Notes: generated from the sequence alone by a model not told the origin. Positions 1 to 8,225 are shown, counted from the stretch's first letter. The stretch is DNA of 64,000 nucleotides from Bacillota bacterium (GCA_023425025.1 JAFADG010000040.1:15045-79044); one strand, 5' to 3'. Numbers and translations are program-made.

Positions 1-1
1 G

Positions 2-265
2 TGCGTCGCGGCCCCCGACGGCAGCTATGTCTCCCACTGCGGCACCTGGTATATTCCCGGCGAAACGTATGCGTTGGTGGAGCCGGTGGCCACCGACCCC
101 GACTACCGCCGTCTGGGGCTGGGCCGGGCCGCCGTGCTCGAAGCCGTGATCCGCTGCGGCAAGCGCGGCGCGAAACAGGCGCTGGTGGGCTCCAGCCAGC
201 AATTTTACTACAGCATCGGCTTTGCGCCCATCAACAACGAGACCTGGTGGGCGTATAAAGGCTGA
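2..265 (+). CDS. GNAT-family N-acetyltransferase, C-terminal part (5' end outside window)
   Basis: The reading frame is open from base 2 and ends with TGA at 263-265, so the gene begins upstream of the window. The visible 87 residues carry the core of a GNAT fold. VEPVATDPDYRRLGLGRAAV is the acetyl-CoA pyrophosphate-binding loop (R-x-x-G-x-G/A type), and a later segment, FYYSIGFAPI, is the usual beta-strand near the C-terminus where a GNAT describes its own acceptor pocket. The substrate cannot be inferred. An internal ATG at 74 is an unlikely start because it would cut through the domain. The gene is followed by about 120 bp holding the promoter of gap. Confidence 0.8.
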   Translation, partial: CVAAPDGSYVSHCGTWYIPGETYALVEPVATDPDYRRLGLGRAAVLEAVIRCGKRGAKQALVGSSQQFYYSIGFAPINNETWWAYKG

Positions 266-309
266 CGCCGGCTGTCAGGCGTAAATGGTGAAATTCTTCA
301 CAAAAAGCA

Positions 310-338
310 TTGTGCCCTACATCCGCCGGGGGTATAAT
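310..338 (+). promoter_or_regulatory. Sigma-A type promoter of gap
   Basis: A -35 box TTGTGC (310-315) and a perfect -10 box TATAAT (333-338) are separated by 17 bp. Directly downstream, at 345-357, lies a small palindrome GTCCA-GGT-TGGAC that could be a repressor site near the transcription start. The start codon of gap follows at 386. Confidence 0.65.
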
Positions 339-385
339 GATATTGTCCAGGTTGGACTACTGCGGACGAAGAAAGGGGATTCTTT

Positions 386-1387
386 ATGGCCATCAACATC
401 GCGATCAACGGCTTTGGCAGAATCGGCAGGCTTGCCTTCCGGCAGCTTTTTGAGGCGGAAGGCTTCACCGTCGCGGCCATCAACGACCTGACCAGCCCGC
501 AAATGCTGGCCCATTTGCTCAAATACGATACCACCCAGGGGCGCTATGACAAAAAGGTCGGCTTTGGCGAAGGCAGCCTTACGGTAAACGGCGTCACGAT
601 TCCGATTCTGGCCCAAAGGGACCCCAAGCTGCTGCCGTGGAAAGCCATGAACATCGACCTTGTTTTGGAATGCACGGGCTTTTTCGGTTCCAAAAAGGCT
701 GCCTCGGCCCACCTGGAGGCCGGCGCGAAAAAGGTGCTTATCTCCACCGCCGCCGGCAAGGACCTGCCCACCATCGTCTATGGCATCAACCACCGTACGC
801 TGACAAAAGAGGATACCGTTGTTTCCGCTGCCTCCTGCACCACCAACTGCCTGGCGCCCATGGCCTACTACCTGAACGAGCTGGCGCCCATCAAAAAGGG
901 CTTCATGACAACGATCCACGCTTACACAAACGATCAAAATACGCTGGACGGCCCCCATGCCAAGGGCGATCTGCGCCGGGCCCGCACCGCTGCCGGCAAC
1001 ATTATCCCCACCACCACCGGCGCGGCAAAGGCCATCGGCCTGGTGATCCCCGCGCTCTCCGGCAAGCTGGACGGCACATCCCAGCGGGTGCCGGTGATGA
1101 CTGGCTCGCTGACGGAATTGACAGCGGTCGTCCAAGGCAGTGTGACGGCGGAAGACGTGAACCAAAAGATGCAAAGCGTTCAGTCCGAGGAATACGGATA
1201 CACGGAGGAGGAGCTTGTGTCCTCCGACATCATCGGCATGACCTATGGCGGATTGTTTGACGCGACCCAAACCAAGGTCACGGAGCTGAACGGGGATACG
1301 CTGGTGAAGATCGCCGCCTGGTACGACAACGAAAATTCCTTTACCAGTCAGATGGTGCGCACTGCCAAATATATGGCGAAGCTGTAA
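386..1387 (+). CDS. gap: Glyceraldehyde-3-phosphate dehydrogenase, type I
   Basis: This 333-residue protein oxidises glyceraldehyde 3-phosphate to 1,3-bisphosphoglycerate in cytoplasmic glycolysis. The N-terminal Rossmann motif NGFGRIGR lies at 8-15. Asp34 at the end of the second strand favours NAD over NADP. The catalytic cysteine is Cys151 in SASCTTNCLAP form, with His178 as its partner. The C-terminal WYDNENS motif is intact and the length is normal for the family. The start ATG is preceded by a ribosome site (AAAGGGG). It stands alone with its own promoter and terminator, not joined to pgk or tpi, so it is probably a monocistronic glycolytic gene. A long open frame on the opposite strand is a composition shadow. 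Confidence 0.97.
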   Translation: MAINIAINGFGRIGRLAFRQLFEAEGFTVAAINDLTSPQMLAHLLKYDTTQGRYDKKVGFGEGSLTVNGVTIPILAQRDPKLLPWKAMNIDLVLECTGFFGSKKAASAHLEAGAKKVLISTAAGKDLPTIVYGINHRTLTKEDTVVSAASCTTNCLAPMAYYLNELAPIKKGFMTTIHAYTNDQNTLDGPHAKGDLRRARTAAGNIIPTTTGAAKAIGLVIPALSGKLDGTSQRVPVMTGSLTELTAVVQGSVTAEDVNQKMQSVQSEEYGYTEEELVSSDIIGMTYGGLFDATQTKVTELNGDTLVKIAAWYDNENSFTSQMVRTAKYMAKL

Positions 1388-1408
1388 GCAAATAAACAGG
1401 TCCCTATG

Positions 1409-1441
1409 AATCCCGGCGTTCCCTTTTGCGGCGCCGGGATT
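1409..1441 (+). terminator. Rho-independent terminator of gap
   Basis: A perfect 10-bp stem AATCCCGGCG (1409-1418) / CGCCGGGATT (1432-1441) lies 22 bp after the gap stop codon. The T-rich tail is weak (TGCTTTG). Confidence 0.75.
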
Positions 1442-1521
1442 TGCTTTGCCGCCGAGAAAGAATTTCTCAAGCTTTGGCACAATATTCATGTGTTATTTTT
1501 TCAAAATTTGCGCGGAAGGGA

Positions 1522-1549
1522 TTGACAAGAAATTCAGCCATGATATAAT
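1522..1549 (+). promoter_or_regulatory. Consensus sigma-A promoter of metY
   Basis: TTGACA at 1522-1527 and TATAAT at 1544-1549 are both perfect consensus, with a 16-bp spacer. The gene start follows about 57 bp downstream. No SAM riboswitch or T-box fits in this short leader. Confidence 0.85.
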
Positions 1550-1606
1550 ACCCGTAATTCCTAGTAAACAAATATGATTTTGAATATTCAAAGGAGGAAC
1601 CCATTC

Positions 1607-2905
1607 ATGTCTGAAGCAAAGAAAGCCTGGCGTTTTGAAACCCAGCAAATTCACGTAGGTCAGGAAACGCCCGACCCTGCCACCGACGCCAGGGCCGTGC
1701 CCATCTATCAAACCACCTCCTACGTTTTCCCCAGCGCGAAAAGCGCCGCCGCCCGTTTCAGCCTGGCGGAAGGCGGGAACATTTACACCCGCATCATGAA
1801 CCCCACCAGCGACGTGTTTGAAAAGCGCATTGCCGCCCTGGAAGGCGGCGTGGCCGCGCTGGCCACGGCATCGGGCTCCGCGGCCACCACCTACGCCATC
1901 ATGAACATCGCCTTTGCCGGCGACCACATCGTATCCGCCACTACCATCTACGGCGGCACCTACAACCTGTTCGCCCACACGCTGCACGATTACGGCATCG
2001 AGACCAGCTTCGTTCATCCGGACGAGGATGGCATCGAAGGTTTTGAAAAGGCCATCCGCCCCAACACAAAAGCCATCTTCATCGAATCGCTGGGCAACCC
2101 CAACTCCAGCATCGTGGATGTGGACGCCTATGCCGCGCTGGCCCACAAATACGGTATCCCTCTGATCGTGGACAACACCTTCGCCACACCCTACCTGTTC
2201 CGCCCCTTTGAGCACGGCGCGGACATTGTGGTCCACTCCGCCACCAAATTCATCGGCGGCCACGGCACGGCCATCGGCGGCGTCATCGTGGACGGCGGCA
2301 AGTTCGACTGGTCCGCGTCCGGCAAGTTTCCCAAATTCACCACCCCCGACCCCAGCTACCACGGCCTGAAACTCTGGGACGCGGTGGGCAACCTGGCCTA
2401 CATCATCCGGGCCCGGGTCATCCTGCTGCGCGACACCGGCGCGGCCTTGGCCCCACTGAACTCCTTTTTGTTCCTGCAGGGGCTGGAAACCCTGTCCCTG
2501 CGGGTGGAGCGCCACGTGGAAAACACCATCAAAATCGTGGACTTTTTGAAGAACCACCCCAAGGTCGAAAGGGTTAACCACCCCTCCCTGCCCGGCAGCG
2601 GCTACAAGGCGCTGTACGACAAGTACTTCCCCAAGGGCGCCGGCTCCATCTTCACCTTTGAAATCAAGGGCGGCACGGAAGACGCCAAGGCCTTCATCGA
2701 CAAGCTGCAAATCTTCTCCCTGCTGGCCAACGTGGCGGATGTAAAATCCCTGGTCATCCACCCCGCCAGCACCACCCACTCGCAATTGACCGAATCCGAG
2801 CTGCCCAAGAGCGGCATTTGGCCCAGCACCATCCGCCTGTCCATCGGCATCGAGCATGTGGACGACCTGATCGAGGATTTGAGCCAGGCTTTTGACGCCA
2901 TCTGA
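1607..2905 (+). CDS. metY: O-acetylhomoserine (thiol)-lyase, PLP-dependent
   Basis: The 432-residue product belongs to the Cys/Met metabolism PLP family. The family reaction joins O-acetylhomoserine with sulfide or methanethiol to make homocysteine or methionine. The PLP lysine is Lys214 in SATKFIGGHG. YTRIMNPTSDVFEKRIAALEG near residues 60-80 and VDNTFATPYLFRPFEHGADI around 188-207 are typical of the MetY branch, which is longer than cystathionine gamma-synthase. The ATG at 1607 is chosen over an in-frame ATG at 1574 because it follows AAAGGAGG by 8 bases. It is monocistronic, with its own promoter and terminator, which suits de novo sulfur assimilation or methionine salvage. Confidence 0.94.
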   Translation: MSEAKKAWRFETQQIHVGQETPDPATDARAVPIYQTTSYVFPSAKSAAARFSLAEGGNIYTRIMNPTSDVFEKRIAALEGGVAALATASGSAATTYAIMNIAFAGDHIVSATTIYGGTYNLFAHTLHDYGIETSFVHPDEDGIEGFEKAIRPNTKAIFIESLGNPNSSIVDVDAYAALAHKYGIPLIVDNTFATPYLFRPFEHGADIVVHSATKFIGGHGTAIGGVIVDGGKFDWSASGKFPKFTTPDPSYHGLKLWDAVGNLAYIIRARVILLRDTGAALAPLNSFLFLQGLETLSLRVERHVENTIKIVDFLKNHPKVERVNHPSLPGSGYKALYDKYFPKGAGSIFTFEIKGGTEDAKAFIDKLQIFSLLANVADVKSLVIHPASTTHSQLTESELPKSGIWPSTIRLSIGIEHVDDLIEDLSQAFDAI

Positions 2906-2948
2906 TGACAGGCCTCAGCAAGGAAAGCAAAAGCGTTCATGAAACGGT

Positions 2949-2981
2949 AAAAGGCGCAGCGGTCACACAGCTGCGCCTTTT
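2949..2981 (+). terminator. Terminator of metY
   Basis: A perfect 12-bp inverted repeat AAAAGGCGCAGC (2949-2960) / GCTGCGCCTTTT (2970-2981) with a 9-base loop and a terminal T-run. By symmetry it may also stop transcription arriving from the minus-strand operon to its right. Confidence 0.88.
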
Positions 2982-3020
2982 GGTATGCCGGAAATCGCAC
3001 CGGCATGCATTTTCGTTTCA

Positions 3021-3237
3021 TTATGAAGCGGAGATCATCCGTTTGGCAAACTCTCCGGCCTGGCCCAAATCCTCCGCATTGGGCCGGTCCTTGTTCATGC
3101 CTCCCAAATGGCGCAAGTTCATCCGCCTTCGTTTCCATCGGGCTTTTTACGCAAGCGCCGGTCACTTCCGCCATGGCCGCCGCCACCTTCGCCGTATTCT
3201 GATGATGATAGGAATACACGACGATCAGGCATTTCAT
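3021..3237 (-). pseudogene. Flavodoxin-family gene remnant with internal deletion and frameshift
   Basis: The start at 3237 gives MKCLIVVYSYHHQNTAKVAA, the N-terminal FMN-phosphate loop region of the small flavodoxin-like family. After about 40 codons this frame runs into unrelated residues. From about 3120 down to a TAA at 3021-3023 another frame gives RHLGGMNKDRPNAEDLGQAGEFAKRM, which resembles the normal C-terminus of the same family (GGINKGRPN-type). The middle of the protein, roughly 80-90 codons by family length, is missing and the ends are out of frame. The start overlaps the XRE gene stop by ATGA, so it was the last gene of that operon. Confidence 0.72.
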
Positions 3238-3461
3238 ATGGACTCCTTCTTTTCATAGCCGAACACTTCGCCGATTGTCACCCCAAAGGCATCGGCAATC
3301 CGGAACGCCAGCTCCAGAGAGGGGGCGTACTTTCCCGCCTCCACCGCGATGATGGTTTGCCTGGAGACGCCCGCCTTCTCCGCCAGTTCCTGCTGCGTCA
3401 TTTCATTGGCAAAGAAGCGCAGCTTCCTGATATTGTTTGTGATTTCAAGCTTATCGGCCAT
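3234..3461 (-). CDS. Small XRE-family transcriptional regulator
   Basis: The 75-residue protein is almost entirely a Cro/CI-type helix-turn-helix. MTQQELAEKAGVSRQTIIAV forms helices 2-3 and the family tail SLELAFRIADAFGVTIGEVF follows. There is no sensor domain. In Bacillota such short regulators commonly sit next to small membrane proteins, as here. Its start overlaps the end of the upstream membrane protein gene and its stop overlaps the flavodoxin remnant by ATGA, so the three were one operon. It may act on the three similar AT-rich sites around the operon promoter (3977-4055); this is inference. Confidence 0.9.
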   Translation of the reverse strand: MADKLEITNNIRKLRFFANEMTQQELAEKAGVSRQTIIAVEAGKYAPSLELAFRIADAFGVTIGEVFGYEKKESI

Positions 3462-3960
3462 TTTGTATCCCTCTTCTGTAGTAGTACAGCTGTATGACGC
3501 CTTCGCTGATGGAACCCAGGAAGAAGGCCAGGAACAGAATGTTGAGCATCAGCGCGGGCGCGGCTCCCCACGCAAGGGCTGCCAGGGCCGCCAGAAAACC
3601 AGCCCCCGCGATGCCAAAGGATATCCGCATGGATTTGAGCCCAATCAGCTTGTCCATCTCGTCCTCCACCATTTCCCGCTTGATTTCCTTTTCCACCGCC
3701 TTATCGTCGACCTTGCCGTCACGCATTTGCTTTTTCACTGCAATCCCAACGGAAAGAAAAATATGAAACACGATTTGGATGACGATGGACGCGGCAACCC
3801 CGATGCCAACAAAAGTCAGCATCGCGCCGGCCCAGAACCTCAAATCATCCGGAGCGGCCAAACCCGTCTGCACCTTGCCCAGGGCCCAGATGCCGTAAGC
3901 CGCCAAGAGCAAAACCCCCATGCAAACAGATACCATCGTTCTTTTTTCCTGATAAGACAT
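3451..3960 (-). CDS. Four-helix membrane protein partnered with XRE regulator
   Basis: The 169-residue protein has hydrophobic segments at about 8-26, 42-70, 113-132 and 135-158, with a charged, lysine/glutamate-rich loop (KKQMRDGKVDDKAVEKEIKR) between the second and third pairs. It resembles small conserved clostridial membrane proteins of unknown function that are found beside XRE regulators. I do not recognise a catalytic motif. The ATG at 3960 is preferred to the GTG at 3969 because AAAAGGAG lies 10 bases upstream of the ATG and only 1 base from the GTG. It is the first gene of its operon. Confidence 0.75.
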   Translation of the reverse strand: MSYQEKRTMVSVCMGVLLLAAYGIWALGKVQTGLAAPDDLRFWAGAMLTFVGIGVAASIVIQIVFHIFLSVGIAVKKQMRDGKVDDKAVEKEIKREMVEDEMDKLIGLKSMRISFGIAGAGFLAALAALAWGAAPALMLNILFLAFFLGSISEGVIQLYYYRRGIQNGR

Positions 3961-4004
3961 AACCGGCACACTCCTTTTAACATATTGTCAACTCCGACAC
4001 ACTT

Positions 4005-4033
4005 AATATAACTCACGCCTTACATTATGTCAA
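4005..4033 (-). promoter_or_regulatory. Promoter of the XRE operon with repeated sites
   Basis: On the minus strand TTGACA (4028-4033) and TATATT (4005-4010) are 17 bp apart. Similar AT-rich words, all given on the plus strand, surround it: TTAACATATTGTCAA (3977-3991), TTACATTATGTCAA (4020-4033) and TTACATTATGTTTAA (4041-4055). The middle copy overlaps the -35 box, which suggests repressor sites. The stretch 4056-4275 upstream of the next gene holds no other convincing feature. Confidence 0.65.
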
Positions 4034-4275
4034 GTTATTTTTACATTATGTTTAATATTTTTTTCATCTTTCTCGCATGCGATACTGTTATCGGGCCTGC
4101 CCCTTTCCCGTGCCGGTTTGGGCGAATGCGTTTTGAGTTATTTTTTGTCTGCATACAATCTCCACAGTTTGTTGTTATCATACTTCATCATGAACGGATG
4201 CCGCGCATGTTCCGAATGAGCAGTTCCTCATTGCCGGATGCCGCCGGCAAACGTATTCAGAAAAGGAGTGACAAG

Positions 4276-5799
4276 ATGTCACAACCGATGATGGAAAAAA
4301 GGATACCGGTGTCCGGCATGACGTGCACCGGCTGTGAAACACGAATTGAAGGGGCGCTCACGGCTTTGCCGGGAGTCAAAAAGGCCCAGGCATCCACAAA
4401 AGACAGGTCAGTGACAGTAACGTATGACCCGCAAAAGGTCCAGCCCGAAGCATTTAAAAAAGCCATTGAGGATCAGGGTTATACCGTGGGCAGCGCGGCA
4501 AAGGCCACAGGCAAGACGCCCGAAAAGAATCCCGGCATCGCAAAGACCGCCGGCATCGGCGCGCTGGTCTTGATTTTTGTACTGCTGGGCGCTCATTTTG
4601 GCTGGTTCCAGCTGTTCAATCTCTTTCCCGTAGCCACAACGGATACCAGCCTTGGCATGCTGTTTGTCATCGGGCTGTTGACTTCCGTCCACTGCGTGGC
4701 CATGTGCGGGGGCATCAACCTGTCCCAGTGCCTGGGCGGCAATGGCCAGGGCCGCTTTTCCGGCCTTATGCCCAGCCTCAAGTATAACCTGGGCCGTGTC
4801 ATCTCCTATACCGTCATCGGCGGCATCGTGGGCGCCATCGGCTCCGCGGTGCAGTTTACGGGCACCCTCCGGGGCATCGTTCAGCTGTTGGCCGGCGTAT
4901 TCATGGTGCTGATGGGGGTAAGCCTCTCGGGGCTGTTCCCCGCTCTTGCGCGCTTCACGCCCCATTTGCCCAAAGCCTTGGGCCGCAAAATCAACAAGGA
5001 AAAGCGCGAGAGCAACAGCCCGCTGTATGTCGGGCTGCTCAACGGCCTCATGCCCTGCGGGCCCCTGCAGGCCATGCAGCTGTACGCCCTGTCCACTGGC
5101 AGCACCTTAGGCGGCGCGACCTCCATGCTGCTGTTCAGCCTGGGCACCGTTCCGCTGATGTTTGCCCTGGGCGCGCTGTCCTCCATTTTAAGCCGCAAAT
5201 TCACCAAATACATGGTCACGGCCGGCGCGGTGCTGGTCGTGGTGATGGGCATTTCCATGTTCCAGAACGGCCTTGCGTTAAGCGGGCTTCAATCGGGTTC
5301 CGGCGCAGCCCAGAGCGAGCCTAAGCAAACCGCCGCTGTTCAGGCGGAAGTAACGAAGGCGCCGGAGGCCGGCGGCGGCGTGCAGGAGATCACCAGCGAG
5401 CTGACCCGCAGCGGCTATCCCGCCATCACCGTCACCGTAGGCACGCCGGTCAAATGGACCATCAAGGCCGCCAAACTCAACCTGAACGGCTGCAACTATG
5501 CCATTGTCATTCCGGAATACAACATTCGAAAGGAACTGGCAGTGGGCGACAACGTGATTGAGTTCACACCCACCCGCGCCGGCAAATTCACCTATTCCTG
5601 CTGGATGGGCATGATCCGCAGCACCATCACCGTGGTGGAAGGCGATTCCGGTTCTTCCTCCGCGGCTGATCCTAAAAGCGCGGCCGCCCCGCCGGTCATC
5701 AATTTCGCATCCTTTGCCGCGGCCCCTGAACCAGAGGAGGATCAGGGAGGCCTGCTTACCCCGTCCTGCGGCTGCTGCGGCGGCGCGCCCATCAATTAA
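4276..5799 (+). CDS. HMA - TauE/SafE-like membrane - cupredoxin fusion, probable copper-handling protein
   Basis: The 507-residue protein joins three modules. Residues 7-72 form a heavy-metal-associated domain with GMTCTGC (Cys17, Cys20). Residues about 92-335 form a polytopic domain of the COG2836 SafE-like type, with HCVAMCGG (139-146) and NGLMPCGPLQAMQLYA (256-271). Residues about 375-460 form a cupredoxin-like beta domain with one Cys in LNGCNYA and another in YSCWMGM, both plausible copper ligands. The tail ends in SCGCCGG. Related fusions occur in Clostridia and are linked to copper or heavy-metal transport rather than sulfite. The ATG at 4276 follows AAAAGGAG; an upstream in-frame ATG at 4027 would add an unlikely leader. 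It is monocistronic. Confidence 0.85.
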   Translation: MSQPMMEKRIPVSGMTCTGCETRIEGALTALPGVKKAQASTKDRSVTVTYDPQKVQPEAFKKAIEDQGYTVGSAAKATGKTPEKNPGIAKTAGIGALVLIFVLLGAHFGWFQLFNLFPVATTDTSLGMLFVIGLLTSVHCVAMCGGINLSQCLGGNGQGRFSGLMPSLKYNLGRVISYTVIGGIVGAIGSAVQFTGTLRGIVQLLAGVFMVLMGVSLSGLFPALARFTPHLPKALGRKINKEKRESNSPLYVGLLNGLMPCGPLQAMQLYALSTGSTLGGATSMLLFSLGTVPLMFALGALSSILSRKFTKYMVTAGAVLVVVMGISMFQNGLALSGLQSGSGAAQSEPKQTAAVQAEVTKAPEAGGGVQEITSELTRSGYPAITVTVGTPVKWTIKAAKLNLNGCNYAIVIPEYNIRKELAVGDNVIEFTPTRAGKFTYSCWMGMIRSTITVVEGDSGSSSAADPKSAAAPPVINFASFAAAPEPEEDQGGLLTPSCGCCGGAPIN

Positions 5800-5821
5800 A
5801 ACAGCCGGTATTCTGCATACA

Positions 5822-5860
5822 AAAAAAGCTTCTGCGGCCTTGAACTGCGGAAGCTTTTTT
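5822..5860 (+). terminator. Terminator after the HMA-TauE gene
   Basis: Arms AAAAAAGCTTC and GAAGCTTTTTT flank a GC-rich stem top, followed by a T-run. The A/T-run symmetry means it could work in both directions. Confidence 0.85.
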
Positions 5861-5872
5861 CATTTTGATCCC

Positions 5873-5901
5873 TTGCGCGGGCCATTCCTTTTCTATATAC
5901 T
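5873..5901 (+). promoter_or_regulatory. Probable promoter of uxuA
   Basis: TTGCGC (5873-5878) and TATACT (5896-5901) are separated by 17 bp, about 45 bp upstream of the start codon. Confidence 0.55.
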
Positions 5902-5946
5902 GTTATTATCATTTGTCAGCCATGAGCGGCAATAAGGAGTGATTAG

Positions 5947-7014
5947 ATGCAGATGACCCTGCGCTGGTTCGGCCCGGGAATCGATACCGTTTCCCTGTGG
6001 CAGATCCGGCAGATCCCCGGCGTTTCGGGGGTGGTATCCACACTGTATGACATGGCGCCCGGCGCATTATGGCCCAGGGAGCGTATTACCGCCCTGCGGG
6101 AAGAGGCGGAGGCCGCGGGCCTTGCGCTTTTAGGCATTGAAAGCGTGAACATCCATGACGACATCAAAACGGGCGCCGCCGGCCGGGACAAGTATATTGA
6201 AAACTATATCGCGACGCTCAAAGAGCTTGGCGAGCAGAATGTGCATGTTATCTGCTACAATTTCATGCCCGTTTTCGACTGGACCCGCAGCGATCTGCAA
6301 AAGCCCAGGGAGGATGGGGCCACGGTGCTGGCCTACGACCAGGCGGTGATCGACGCCATCAACCCCGGCAAAATCTTCGAGCAGATGCAAAGCGGCAGCA
6401 ACGGCTTTCTGCTGCCCGGCTGGGAGCCGGAACGCCTTGCCCGCATACAGGATTTGTTCAAGGCCTACGAGGGCATCGATGAGGACAAGCTGTTTGACAA
6501 CCTGGTGTATTTTTTGAAAGCCATCGGCCCCGTGTGCGAAAAGTATGATATCCGCATGGCCATCCATCCCGATGATCCGCCGTGGCCGGTGTTCGGGCTG
6601 CCCAGGATCATGACCGGCCTGGAGGGGTTCGAGCGGCTGCTTGCCGCCGTAGACAAGCCCTACAACGGCCTGACGCTGTGCACCGGCTCCCTGGGAGCCA
6701 ATCCTCAAACAGATATCCCGGCAGTCATCCGCAAGGTGGGTAAGCGCGTGCACTTTGCCCATACCCGCAACCTGCGCCACACCGGGCCCGGCCAGTTTGA
6801 GGAATCGGCGCATTTGAGCCGCGACGGTTCCCTGGATATGTATGAGATCCTCAAAGCCTTTCACGACGCGGGCTTTGAAGGCCTCATGCGTCCGGACCAC
6901 GGCCGCGCCATCTGGGGCGAAAAATCCATGCCGGGCTATGGGCTGTATGACAGGGCGCTGGGCGCAAGCTATCTTTTGGGCCTGTGGGAGGCCATTGAAA
7001 AGAGCGGCAAATAG
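5947..7014 (+). CDS. uxuA: Mannonate dehydratase
   Basis: The 355-residue protein fits the short Gram-positive form of UxuA, a metal-dependent TIM-barrel enzyme. It dehydrates D-mannonate to 2-keto-3-deoxygluconate in hexuronate catabolism. Diagnostic segments are the start TLRWFGPGID, the ICYNFMPVFDWTR stretch at about 100-113, and MAIHPDDPPWPVFGLPRI near 212-229, where His and Asp ligands lie. Near the end, MRPDHGRAIWGE carries further active-site residues. The ribosome site AAGGAGTG lies 7 bases before the ATG. No uxaC, kdgK or kdgA is adjacent, so the rest of the pathway must be encoded elsewhere. It is flanked by its own promoter and terminator. Confidence 0.95.
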   Translation: MQMTLRWFGPGIDTVSLWQIRQIPGVSGVVSTLYDMAPGALWPRERITALREEAEAAGLALLGIESVNIHDDIKTGAAGRDKYIENYIATLKELGEQNVHVICYNFMPVFDWTRSDLQKPREDGATVLAYDQAVIDAINPGKIFEQMQSGSNGFLLPGWEPERLARIQDLFKAYEGIDEDKLFDNLVYFLKAIGPVCEKYDIRMAIHPDDPPWPVFGLPRIMTGLEGFERLLAAVDKPYNGLTLCTGSLGANPQTDIPAVIRKVGKRVHFAHTRNLRHTGPGQFEESAHLSRDGSLDMYEILKAFHDAGFEGLMRPDHGRAIWGEKSMPGYGLYDRALGASYLLGLWEAIEKSGK

Positions 7015-7024
7015 GTAGTCCCTT

Positions 7025-7061
7025 CCCGGATACGCCGACAGGACGTATCCGGGTGCTTTTT
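7025..7061 (+). terminator. Terminator of uxuA
   Basis: A perfect 10-bp stem CCCGGATACG (7025-7034) / CGTATCCGGG (7044-7053) is followed by TGCTTTTTA. Confidence 0.9.
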
Positions 7062-7169
7062 ATGCAGGGTTTTCCAAGCTCATACGTTGTATTGTCAGAA
7101 AATATTGCCGGCTGCCCGGCCCGCCTGACCAAATGACGGCCCGGGCATGCCGTGTTGGGAGGCACCGAT

Positions 7170-8225
7170 ATGCGACGAATCACCTGCATCCTGCTTGCGC
7201 TGCTGCTTTTTGCTTTCTCCATTCCCAAAGCATCCGCTGAAGCGGGCGTCTCTGGCCAAACTCCCGGCAGCCTGTACGGCACATACGCCTTTGTCAGGCA
7301 GTTGTACATGAACCCCCTCAGTTCCTTTATGGCCTTTGACGGGTTTGAGGAGTATTATGAGCTGGCGGAAAACACCCTCACTTTTATCGACGCATCCGGC
7401 CAAAGGCGAAGCATGGATATCGCCTTAAAGGAAGAGCCGGTGGATGCCAGGGCCTATGAAAGCAGTTTCATGATGGAGGGGTTCGGCATTCCTGATATCG
7501 CGGCTTTCCAGCGCAGGCGGCAGTTTACACTGTCGTCCCCCGGCCTGGAAAGCATCGTATACCGTCTCTATCTGATGGATGACCAGGTCTGGCTGGCAAA
7601 CATTCATAAGGATACCGCCAACGTTCAAAAGCAGGAGTACATTTGGAGCATATTCAAAATTGAAAAATACGCCGCCCGCCAGTCCGTAGCGGGCACTCAG
7701 GAGGGCGTGAAGGATTTTCTTGCGCTGCTGCAAGACGGCAAGCCGCAAATGTATGAGAATGACACCTGCTACAACATTACGCCGGGGGATGTCGCCAAAG
7801 CTACAGATTACGGCATCTTCAAGTTCGACCAGTCCTGCGCCTCGTATCTGCTGTTTGAAAATGAAATCTATCCGCTGGGTATTTGGCTCGGTGGCCTGGG
7901 TGTTGTCAGCACTGCGGCTGCCGATCTGAATAAAGACGGCTTATGCGAGTTGTATTTCACATATTCCTTTGGTTCCGGGCTTCATCGAGCCCATGCGGAT
8001 TATTTTGATCCATCCCTCAAGCAGGTCGTCACCCTTTCACCAGCCGTGCCTAACATGGACATGATCGTCGCGCAAAACGAAACGGGAGGACTGTCCCTGT
8101 ACGAGGCAGCCTTCCCGTTTGTGGAAAGTTTTGTACGGTATAGGGTGCTGGGCACAAAACGCATTGCCGATATCGTGTATTCAAACGGCGAAATCGCTTT
8201 GAATCCCATGCTTCAGACAAATTAA
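7170..8225 (+). CDS. Secreted protein of unknown function
   Basis: The 351-residue protein begins with a clear signal peptide (MRRITCILLALLLFAFSIP, likely cut after ASA at about 23). No lipobox, LPXTG or other anchor is seen. I do not recognise a family over the whole length. Residues around 248-272 (AADLNKDGLCELYFTYSFGSG) resemble a single FG-GAP/VCBS-like calcium loop (D-x-N-x-D-G). The ATG at 7170 has GGGAGG 7 bases upstream; an in-frame GTG at 7152 lacks a site. Its stop overlaps that of the convergent ABC-F gene by four bases. An extracellular beta-rich binding role is possible but unproven. Confidence 0.7.
   Translation: MRRITCILLALLLFAFSIPKASAEAGVSGQTPGSLYGTYAFVRQLYMNPLSSFMAFDGFEEYYELAENTLTFIDASGQRRSMDIALKEEPVDARAYESSFMMEGFGIPDIAAFQRRRQFTLSSPGLESIVYRLYLMDDQVWLANIHKDTANVQKQEYIWSIFKIEKYAARQSVAGTQEGVKDFLALLQDGKPQMYENDTCYNITPGDVAKATDYGIFKFDQSCASYLLFENEIYPLGIWLGGLGVVSTAAADLNKDGLCELYFTYSFGSGLHRAHADYFDPSLKQVVTLSPAVPNMDMIVAQNETGGLSLYEAAFPFVESFVRYRVLGTKRIADIVYSNGEIALNPMLQTN

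Noticed and set aside
317..1489. 390-codon open frame on the minus strand opposite gap
   Set aside because: It is antisense to a gene with all GAPDH motifs, has no family resemblance and no ribosome site; GC-rich codon usage opens the opposite frame.
1550..1606. SAM riboswitch or T-box before metY
   Set aside because: The leader after the promoter is only about 50 bases, too short for either element, and no terminator stem is present.
1493..2857. 454-codon open frame opposite metY
   Set aside because: Glycine/valine-rich low-complexity translation typical of an antisense shadow; metY on the plus strand is unambiguous.
2602..3237. A 211-residue protein read through from the flavodoxin start into metY
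   Set aside because: Only the first 40 residues look like flavodoxin; the rest crosses the metY terminator and runs antisense to metY.
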